Positions 46,520 through 54,300 of a DNA stretch of 64,000 nt are shown here, piece after piece (the first letter of the stretch is position 1; the number at the start of each line of letters is the position of its first letter). Below the pieces are notes generated by a model. It searched no databases. It was given only the letters and a program-made list of their open reading frames with translations, and was not told the origin of the DNA. Source of the stretch: Actinoplanes aureus (GTDB lineage Bacteria; Actinomycetota; Actinomycetes; Mycobacteriales; Micromonosporaceae); NCBI RefSeq assembly GCF_015704865.1, contig NZ_JADQTO010000006.1, positions 218,591-282,590 on the forward strand. Direction: 5' to 3'. The position numbers were made by a program, and so were the translations under genes.

Positions 46520-46675
46520 ATGACCATCGCCATCGGTACGTCCACCCCGTCCACCGTCCGGGAGACGCACGCCGCCTGGCTGCGTCGCCGTGAGGACAGC
46601 CGGCCGCACCCGTGGCGGCTGATGACCGAGCCCGCAGCGCGGGACGAGCAGGCCGCCGGCGCGGAGCAGGACTGA
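46520..46675 (+). CDS. Small basic protein of unknown function
   Basis: A 51-residue protein (MTIAIGTSTPSTVRETHAAW, then LRRREDSRPHPWRL and a Glu/Ala-rich end). AGGAG lies six bases before the ATG. No domain is recognised. It sits between the ArsR operon and a convergent reductase gene. A GCCGATAG element 39 bases upstream resembles part of a FliA -10 site but has no matching -35. Moderate support as a gene. Confidence 0.5.
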   Translation: MTIAIGTSTPSTVRETHAAWLRRREDSRPHPWRLMTEPAARDEQAAGAEQD

Positions 46676-46682
46676 GAGGCGC

Positions 46683-47456
46683 TCAGCGCAGCGCGGTCAG
46701 CGCCTCGGCGAGGACGTCCGTGGCGTCCTGGACGTCGACCTCGCGGCTCTGCAACGGGCCGCCGGTCTCGGTGAGCCGCGCCGCCTTGGCGCCGCCGGCG
46801 TAGAACGGGGCGAAGCCCAGCTCGCGGATGATCCGCGAGGCGGCCGCCCGGGCGTCCGGCTGGTCGGTGCAGACGAACTCGGCCAGCAGCGGGTCGTGCC
46901 CGCGGCGGCGGTTGAGCACCTCGGCCGGGATGGTGTTGAACGCCTTCACCCAGTGCGCCTCGGGCGCCCACTCGATGAGCGTCTCCAGGCCGCTCTTGCC
47001 GCCGGCCCGGGCCAGCATCCGGTCGGCCGCCTCACCCGGCGGACCGGTGACCGCGGCCGCCACCTCGACCGAGCTCTTGCTGCTGGCGCCCTCGTCGGTG
47101 AAGCCGCCCCCGCCGGAGAAGACCCCGGGCATCCCGGCGAGCCCGCCGGGACCGGGCGCGCCCGGCACCGGATCGGCCGGATTGGTGGCGTCGATGACCA
47201 CCTTGCCCTCGATGCCGCCCAGCGTCAGGTCGACCGCTTCCTTCGCGGAGGCCCAGTTCGGCGCGAAGATCACCATCTCGCCGAAGGAGGCCGCCTCGGG
47301 GACCGGCATCACCCGCATCCGCCAGTTCATCCGGTCCACCAGCTCGCGCAGCTGCTCCGGATGCCGGGAGGTGACCGCCACGTCGTGGCCGCTTTCGGCG
47401 CACCAAGCCGCGAGAGTGCCGCCGAGCCGGCCTGCTCCGATCACACCGATCCGCAT
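46683..47456 (-). CDS. NADPH-dependent F420 reductase/pyrroline-type oxidoreductase
   Basis: A 257-residue Rossmann protein of the F420 reductase (NAD(P)-binding) group: MRIGVIGAGRLGGTLAAWCA for cofactor, VTSRHPEQLRELVDR, VIFAPNWASAKEAV, KVVIDATNPADP, and the C-terminal HWVKAFNTIPAEV. Such enzymes transfer hydride between NADPH and F420 or related substrates. It is convergent with the small gene and followed upstream by TetR. Confidence 0.8.
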   Translation of the reverse strand: MRIGVIGAGRLGGTLAAWCAESGHDVAVTSRHPEQLRELVDRMNWRMRVMPVPEAASFGEMVIFAPNWASAKEAVDLTLGGIEGKVVIDATNPADPVPGAPGPGGLAGMPGVFSGGGGFTDEGASSKSSVEVAAAVTGPPGEAADRMLARAGGKSGLETLIEWAPEAHWVKAFNTIPAEVLNRRRGHDPLLAEFVCTDQPDARAAASRIIRELGFAPFYAGGAKAARLTETGGPLQSREVDVQDATDVLAEALTALR

Positions 47457-47477
47457 GATTTCAGGGTGCCTGGCCGG

Positions 47478-48095
47478 TCACCCGGGCGAGTGGAGAACGC
47501 GCAAATCCCCGTACAGCATCCGCAGCTCGACGGTGACCAGGTCGTCCACCAGGCGTTCCGGGTCGGTGGCACCGGCGAAGGCCGCCGTCCGCAGATCGTC
47601 GATCATCCCGGCCAGCACGTGCGGCTCCGGCCCGTCCGGTGCCAGTCCGGCGGCGCGCTCCCGCTCGATGCGTGCGGCGAGCCGGGACACGTGCGCCGCA
47701 CGCAGGCTGTTCCGCCACTCGCCGATCGGTGGGCAGCCGGGCGCCGCGGCCAGGGCGCCGGCGAGCAGGCGGCCGTGCGTACGCCAGATCGCGGCCAGAG
47801 CGGTGAGTGACCGGCGCAGGGCCGGCTCGTCCGGGCCGGTGCCGTCCAGCCAGGGGCCGGCATCGGCATCCAGCTCGCCGGCGAGGCCGTGCAGCAGCGC
47901 CACCACGACGGCGAGCTTGGAGTCGAAGTAGAAGTAGAAGCTGGACCGGGAGATCTCCGCCCCGGCGGCCAGCTCGTCGATGGTGATCTCGGCGAGCGGC
48001 TTGCGGGCCAGCAGGGTGCGGGCGGTGTCCAGGATCGCCTGCTCGCGCCGATCGCCCTTGCTGGGGCCGCGCCGCCGGCCGGGGGGAGGGCTCAT
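47478..48095 (-). CDS. TetR-family regulator
   Basis: A 205-residue TetR repressor with DRREQAILDTARTLLARKPL, EITIDELAAGAEISRSSFYF and a helical ligand domain. It is divergent from the MDR oxidoreductase, with stacked GTCGAC-based repeats in the 102-bp gap, so autoregulation and control of the oxidoreductase are likely. The ATG at 48095 has a weak ribosome site. Confidence 0.9.
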   Translation of the reverse strand: MSPPPGRRRGPSKGDRREQAILDTARTLLARKPLAEITIDELAAGAEISRSSFYFYFDSKLAVVVALLHGLAGELDADAGPWLDGTGPDEPALRRSLTALAAIWRTHGRLLAGALAAAPGCPPIGEWRNSLRAAHVSRLAARIERERAAGLAPDGPEPHVLAGMIDDLRTAAFAGATDPERLVDDLVTVELRMLYGDLRVLHSPG

Positions 48096-48137
48096 GCGAT
48101 CAACCGTAACCCTTCCCACAGACGGACTCGACGCGCT

Positions 48138-48162
48138 GTCGACTTTTTCGACGTACTGTCGA
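48138..48162. promoter_or_regulatory. Overlapping TetR operator repeats
   Basis: GTCGACTTTTTCGAC (48138-48152) and TCGACGTACTGTCGA (48148-48162) are two perfect 5-bp-arm palindromes sharing a half-site. They lie 36 bases upstream of the oxidoreductase GTG. Confidence 0.55.
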
Positions 48163-48197
48163 CTAACCACGACCAGTCGTCCCCCAGGAGGAACATC

Positions 48198-49193
48198 GTG
48201 AAAGAGATCCGCCTCGCGAGCCGCCCCACCGGCTGGCCGACCGCCGCGAACTTCGAGATCGCCGAGACGCCGGTCCCCGCGGCCGGCGACGGTCAGGTGC
48301 TGATCCGCAACCTCTACATGTCGGTCGACCCGTACATGCGGGGGCGGATGAACGACGCCAAGTCCTACATCGCACCGTTCCAGGTCGGCGCGCCGCTGGA
48401 CGGCGCCGCGATCGGCGAGGTGGTCGAGTCCCGCGCCGAGGGCATCGAGGTGGGCGCGGTGGTCGCGCACGGCTACGGCTGGCGGGAGTACGCGGTGGCC
48501 GACGCGAACCGGGTACGCGTGGTCGACCCGGCCGCGGCGCCGACCCTGTCCGCGTACCTCGGTCTGCTCGGGATGACCGGGCTCACGGCGTACGTCGGTC
48601 TCCTGGACATCGCGCGGTTCCGCGAGGGCGACACCGTCTTCGTCTCCGGCGCCGCCGGCGCCGTCGGCAGCGTCGCCGGGCAGATCGCCCGGCTTCGCGG
48701 AGCGAAGCGCGTCATCGGCAGCGCCGGCTCCGCCGAGAAGGTCCGCCACCTGGTCGAGGATCTCGGCTTCGACGCCGCCTTCAACTACAAGGACGCACCG
48801 GTACGCGACCAGCTGCGCGCCGCCGCCCCGGACGGGATCGACGTGTACTTCGACAACGTCGGCGGCGACCATCTGGAGGCGGCCCTCGGCTCGCTGAACA
48901 AGTTCGGGCGGGTCGCGCTCTGCGGTGCCATCGCTCAGTACAACGAGGAGGTTCCGCCGGCCGGGCCGCGCAACCTGGGCCTCGCCGTCGGCAAGGAGCT
49001 CAACCTGCGCGGTTTCATCGTCGGCAACCACAACCACCGGATGCCCGACTTCCTCGCCGAGGCGAGCGCCTGGCTGCGGGACGGGCAGATCTCGGCCCGG
49101 GAAACAGTGGTGGAAGGCCTGGTGAACGCTCCGGAAGCGTTCCTCGGCGTGCTGCGCGGCGAGAACATCGGCAAGATGGTCGTGCGCCTTTGA
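48198..49193 (+). CDS. Zinc-independent MDR oxidoreductase
   Basis: A 331-residue NADPH-dependent medium-chain reductase (curcumin reductase/prostaglandin reductase-like). RPTGWPTAANFEIAETPVPA and LIRNLYMSVDPYMRGRM open it; GMTGLTAYVGLLDI and VFVSGAAGAVGSVAGQIA form the Rossmann site, with NVGGDHLEAAL and QYNEE following. It reduces enones or quinones. GTG at 48198 lies seven bases after AGGAGGA. A TetR gene diverges and likely represses it. Confidence 0.92.
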   Translation: MKEIRLASRPTGWPTAANFEIAETPVPAAGDGQVLIRNLYMSVDPYMRGRMNDAKSYIAPFQVGAPLDGAAIGEVVESRAEGIEVGAVVAHGYGWREYAVADANRVRVVDPAAAPTLSAYLGLLGMTGLTAYVGLLDIARFREGDTVFVSGAAGAVGSVAGQIARLRGAKRVIGSAGSAEKVRHLVEDLGFDAAFNYKDAPVRDQLRAAAPDGIDVYFDNVGGDHLEAALGSLNKFGRVALCGAIAQYNEEVPPAGPRNLGLAVGKELNLRGFIVGNHNHRMPDFLAEASAWLRDGQISARETVVEGLVNAPEAFLGVLRGENIGKMVVRL

Positions 49194-49340
49194 TCGGTTT
49201 CGGACGGAGCGTCGGATATTTCCGCCGCTGAACGATGGTTTGGTCGCTCTGGCGAGCCGAGTCGATACGGAACGTATGGTTGATCGCACTCGTCCGTACG
49301 GGTGAGGTCACTGACGGAAAGCAGACACTAGCGTTCCCGT

Positions 49341-51209
49341 GTGGCGAATCGGTTCCCACTTTGGGGTCAAGCGGGCTGGGCAAGCGCCGAGGTGGTCGGC
49401 GAGACGCACTACGCGAAGGCGATACGTGCGCTCTTCGGCAACGACTTCAACCCCCAGGGAACCGACATAACCGTCCCGGTGCAGCTGATCCCGGACCGCG
49501 CCAACCGGCACGACCGTAACGCCGTCGGCGTCTGGTCCGGTTCCAGCCTGCTCGGCCACCTGCCCCGGCCGGAGGCCGCCCGCTACGCCCAGGTGCTCAC
49601 CTCGCTCACCACCCGCGGCCTGCTGCCCGAGGTGAACGCCCGCATCCACGGGCGCGAGTGGGGTGAGTACGACGGGCGCCCGCCGGCCTTCGACGCGACC
49701 ATCCGGCTCGACCTGGCCGAGCCGCACATGCTGGTCCCGGCCAACTCGCCGCCGGCCCAGGAGCACCGGGTGCTGCCGACCGGCTCGGCCGTCCAGGTGA
49801 TCGGCCAGCAGCAGTTCCTCGACGCGTTGCGGCCGCTGCTGCGCCGGGAGGGCGAGTGCTGGGCGTACGTGACCCTGCACGAGATGGCCGACCACCTGAT
49901 CGAGGTCCGCGTCGGCGACGCGCGGGTCGGCGACCTCAGCCCGAAGATGAGCGGCGAGCTGCTGCCCGCCCTGCGGCACCTGGCCGAGCGGGGCCTGGTC
50001 ACCGCGGCCCGGGCGATCGTCAAGGGCATCGACGGCAAGGCCGAGGTCATGCTCTACCTGGCCCGCGTCCACGACCTGCCGGAGAGCTGGCAGGGTACGG
50101 CGGCCCGGCAGGCCGCGGCCGCCGCGATCTCCCCGGCCGGCCCGCGGGCGTCCACGCTCGCCGCGGCCGTCGGGGGCGGAGCGTCCGGCCGGGCCCAGGC
50201 GAGCTTCCCGCACTCGGGCGTGGCCACCACGGGATCGGCCGCGACCGGGGCGGGAGCCGCAGCGGGCCCGGCCGGCACCCCGCCGGCGGCACCCGGCTGG
50301 GCCGCACCCGACGAGCCGGTGCCCAGCTGGGCGGCACCGAGCGAGCCGGTGCCGAGCTGGGCCGCGTCCGAATCCACGCCGGCCTGGGCCGCGTCCGCTG
50401 AGCAGGCGCCGGCCTGGGACCCGGCGGCCGGGGACCCGGCCGGTACGCCCAGCTGGGCGGTGCCCAGCACCGGCAAGCCGAGCTGGGCCGTGTCGTCGTC
50501 GAGCGCCCTGCCGACGCTGCCGTCCGCCGGTGCGCTGCCGGGTGGGCCGGCGCCGCGCCTGGACGCGCCGTCGACGTCCACCGGTTCGATCCCGCGGGTG
50601 GAGGCCAACGGGGCGGTCGGCAACTCCTGGCTGGACCGGGCCGGTGCGGTCGGTGGCTCGACGGCACGGATGGACCTCATGGGCGCGCACTCCGGATCGC
50701 TCGGCGTCACCGAGCCGGTCGCCTCGGTCGCGAGCGCCCAGGGTGCTTCCGCCTTCCCCGGCTCGCCGTCCGCTCTCTCCGGCCCGGCGTCCGCTTTCGC
50801 CGGCTCGCCGGCGGGGTCGCGGCAGTCCGAGTCGTCGGCTTTCGCCGGCTCGCCGGCCGTGTCGCGGCTGGCCGAGCCGTCGACGAGCGACCCCTCCGCG
50901 CACCCGGTCAGCCCGGCCCCGCTGGACGGTTCGGGAGCGACGATCGCCGAGACCACGGTCATTCCCGCGCTGGCCGCCGTCGTCAAGGGCAACGCCGGCC
51001 GGCGCGGCGGCGTCGCACCGGTGTCCCCGGCCGCGGACGGCAACCCGCACCCGGCGATCCCTCCGGCGCCCACCGGGATCCGGTTCGCGGTCCCGCCGGG
51101 CTGGCCGGTCCCGCCCAGCGGGTGGTACCCGCCGGCCGGATGGCGCCCGGACCCGAGCTGGCCGCTCGCTCCGTCCGGCTGGCAGTGGTGGGTGCCCACC
51201 TGGGATTGA
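49341..51209 (+). CDS. HIRAN-domain protein with a second HIRAN-like module and Trp-rich low-complexity tail
   Basis: A 622-residue protein. Residues 10-105 form a HIRAN domain (ASAEVVGETHYAKAIR, NAVGVWSGSSLLGHLPRPEA). Residues 150-230 look like a second, degenerate copy (VQVIGQQQFLDALR, IEVRVGDARVGDLSPKM). The rest is disordered: SWAAP/AWAAS-type repeats at about 319-383, Ser/Ala/Pro-rich sequence, and a C-terminal block PPGWPVPPSGWYPPAGWRPD ending WQWWVPTWD. HIRAN domains bind DNA 3' ends in Rad5/HLTF. GTG starts seven bases after a TAGCGT -10-like box, suggesting a leaderless message. It is followed by a 66-nt stem-loop and the helicase-nuclease gene. Confidence 0.85.
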   Translation: MANRFPLWGQAGWASAEVVGETHYAKAIRALFGNDFNPQGTDITVPVQLIPDRANRHDRNAVGVWSGSSLLGHLPRPEAARYAQVLTSLTTRGLLPEVNARIHGREWGEYDGRPPAFDATIRLDLAEPHMLVPANSPPAQEHRVLPTGSAVQVIGQQQFLDALRPLLRREGECWAYVTLHEMADHLIEVRVGDARVGDLSPKMSGELLPALRHLAERGLVTAARAIVKGIDGKAEVMLYLARVHDLPESWQGTAARQAAAAAISPAGPRASTLAAAVGGGASGRAQASFPHSGVATTGSAATGAGAAAGPAGTPPAAPGWAAPDEPVPSWAAPSEPVPSWAASESTPAWAASAEQAPAWDPAAGDPAGTPSWAVPSTGKPSWAVSSSSALPTLPSAGALPGGPAPRLDAPSTSTGSIPRVEANGAVGNSWLDRAGAVGGSTARMDLMGAHSGSLGVTEPVASVASAQGASAFPGSPSALSGPASAFAGSPAGSRQSESSAFAGSPAVSRLAEPSTSDPSAHPVSPAPLDGSGATIAETTVIPALAAVVKGNAGRRGGVAPVSPAADGNPHPAIPPAPTGIRFAVPPGWPVPPSGWYPPAGWRPDPSWPLAPSGWQWWVPTWD

Positions 51210-51230
51210 CCCGCCAGAATGGGCGGTTTG

Positions 51231-51296
51231 GGCGGTTTTCCGGGGCGAATCTGATCGGTATACGTCCGGAACGTCGGATTAACCCGGAAAATCGCC
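51231..51296 (+). promoter_or_regulatory. 66-nt stem-loop between the HIRAN and helicase-nuclease genes
   Basis: Outer arms GGCGGTTTTCCGGG (51231-51244) and CCCGGAAAATCGCC (51283-51296) pair over 14 bp with one G-U. An inner 8-bp stem (AATCTGAT at 51248-51255 with GTCGGATT at 51273-51280) and a CGG/CCG tip extend it. It starts 22 bases after the HIRAN stop. It may be a terminator, an attenuator or a structured RNA. Confidence 0.6.
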
Positions 51297-51330
51297 ACGG
51301 TGACCCACCTCGCCTTGTTGGAATGGGCGA

Positions 51331-54300
51331 ATGCGGTGGGATGATGCGGATGGCCTGACCGGACGGCCGGACGCGCGTGTACGAGGCGTGCTCGAAGCCT
51401 GGCGTTCCGGTTTGCTCGACCTCACCGGCACCAACCCCCTGATCGACGTCGATCCGGCCGGTACGGGCGTGGTGCCGATCGTCAGCCCGTCACCACGCAG
51501 CGTGGTGGAGGCGCTCCAGCAGGGCCGGGAGTGCGGCTTCCTCGGCATCGAGGAGCAGGCCGAGGGGCCCCGTCCGCGCGCCGCGCACGTGTTCCAGACC
51601 GAGATGGCCGACGCGGACATGGACGCGACCCTGCATGCGCTGCGGCGTACCGCCCGGCGGGATCAGCTGGAGCACGGCCTGGCGGCGCTCTACCTGACGC
51701 TCGGCACGCTGCACTGGCGCGACGGCGAGCAGCCGTACGCCAGCCCGATCCTGCTGCTCCCGGTCGACCTCGTGGACACCGACCCGCTGGACTACCCGCG
51801 GCTGCGGCCCCGCCCGGACGAGCCGATCGTGAACCCGGCCCTCACCGTCCGGCTACGCCTGTACGGCGTGGAACTGCCGGCCGTGGAGAGCCTGGCCGGC
51901 CTGGACGTGACCGTCTTCTGGGCCCGCCTGGACGCGGCGATCAGCGAGCACCAGGAGTGGCGGACCGACGAGGCCATCATGCTGGCCCGGTTCGCCGTGG
52001 ACCGCGAGGTGATGTACGGCGACCTGGTCGGCAACGAGCGGCAGATCCTCGCCCACCCGGTGGTCCGCGCGCTGGCCACCGACCCGAAGTCGCAGATCGA
52101 CGCGTTCCACTTCGACCCGATCCCGGCGCGCCGCATCGACGAGGTGGCCGCGCCGGACGACGTACCGCTCGTGCTCGACGCCGACGCGGCGCAGCGGGCC
52201 TGCGTCGCCGCCGCCGTGGCCGGGCGCAGTTTCGTGATGCGCGGCGCACCCGGCACCGGCAAGACGCAGACCGTCGCCAACATGATCGCCTGCCTGCTGC
52301 ACGCCGGGAAACGCGTCCTGGTGGTCTCCGAGAAGGCGGCCGCCCTGGACAAGGTGAAGGAGCGGCTGGCCCGGGCCGGTCTCGAGGACTACCTGCTCGA
52401 GCTGCACAGCGACCGGACCGGCCGGACCCAGGTGGCGGCCACTCTGGCCGCCGCGCTGGACTTCATCCCGCTGCCGCCGCCCGGCCTCTCCACCGACGAG
52501 CGCGAGGAGTTGCGCGAGCACCGGCGGCGGCTGAACGCGTACGCGGAGGCGATGAACGAGGTCCGGGAACCGCTCGGCCACCGGCTGCACGACGTGCTCG
52601 GCATGTGCGCGCAGATGATCGACGTGCCGGCCGCGCCGGTGCCGCCGGCCCTGCCGATCCCGCTCACCACCCAGTCGCTGCAACACGTCCGGAACGCGGC
52701 GGAACGTCTCGGCCGGGCCTGGCGTCCGGCCGTGCAGGGCGAGGACTTCCTCTGGCGCGAGGTGGTCGACCGCAACCGGCTCGACGCCCGGCTGCACCAG
52801 GCGCAGACCGCCCTGGAACATCTCACCGAAGCGGTCGCCAAGGATCCGGTCGCCGCCGCTTTCGACGCGCACACCATGGCCGACGCGACCATCCTGACCA
52901 CCCTGATCGGGCACGCCGCCCGGCGGCCGGCCGAGGCCGCCGACGAGTGGCTCACCCTGCCCAGCCTGGAGCCGGTGGCCCGGGCCGCCGAGGGGCTGGT
53001 GCGCCACCTCAGGGCGTTGCACCAGGCCGAGGAGGCGGTCCGGACCCGGTCCGGGGTGACCTGGTCGACGCTGCCCAACCCGGCCAAGCTGCCGATCGTC
53101 CCGAGCCTGGCCCACCTCAACCCGCCGCCGGTCGAGCTGCTCCCGCTGACCGCCGCCCAGGCCCGCGGCCTGGCCCGCCGGTTCGCCGACGACGCCGACC
53201 GCCTCGAGCAGCACCAGCACAGCCTGGACCGGGTCACCGCCCGGCTCGGGCTGCCGAACGTGGTCGCGTTCACCGACATCGGGCGGGTCGCGGACATCGT
53301 CAACCTGCTGTCCCGGCCGCACAAGCCGGAGCCGGCCTGGTTCGACAGCGTCGGTACGACCGCCGCGCGGACTTCGGCGCGGATGCTGAAGCGTGCCGTC
53401 GAGGGGGCCCAGGCGGCCGAGTCCCGGGCCCGGGAGCACTTCAACGACGCGGCCCTCGCCGAGCCGGTGGACGAGCTGGCCGAACGGTTCGCCACCGTGC
53501 ACAAGGGCCTGCGCAAGCTGCGGGCGCCGTACCGGCGGGACAAGCGGGCCGCCGCGGAGATCGCCCGGCCGGACGTGAAGCGCAAGCAGGCGGTCGCCAA
53601 TCTGGGCGCCGCGGCCGCGTGGAAGCGGTCCCTTCAAGAGCTGGACACGGCCGAGCGGGAGTACGCCCGGATCCTCGGCCGGCACTGGAAACGGCTCGAC
53701 ACCGACTTCGAGGCGATCGAGGAGGCGCTGCGCACCGCCGAGGAGGTGATGCGGGTGACCCCGCCGGAGGCACTGCCGGCGGTGATCGAGCGGGTCAGCG
53801 CACCCACCCCGAACAGCGCGATTATCCGGATCGTCACCGAGGCGCGCAAGGAGTTCGACCGGTGGACCGCGGCCCTGCGCCCGGCACCCGAGCCGGCGCC
53901 CCGGCCGCAGCTCGCCGCCGGCCCGATCCACGACGCGGTCACCTGGCTGCGGGCGCACGTGGAGCCGTTCACCGCGGCGGCGGAGCTGGTGCAGGCGTAC
54001 AGCGCGGCGGCCGGGCGGGACTTCACGCTCGCCGAGTCGGCCGCGATCGGCATGCTGCGGGAGACCGCCGCCGACGCGGCCGGGGCGCTGGCCGCCAACG
54101 CCACCGAGTACGCCCGGGTGCTGGGTGCCGCGTACCGGGGAACCCAGACCGACGTGGACGCCCTGTCCACCGCGATGGCCTGGACCTCCGAGGCGCGCCG
54201 GGTACGCACCGGCGGCGACATCGCGTTCACCCCGGAACAGGCCGAGGTGCTCCGCAAGGCCCGGGCCACCGACACCCTGCCGTCCCGAGTGGCCGAGTGG

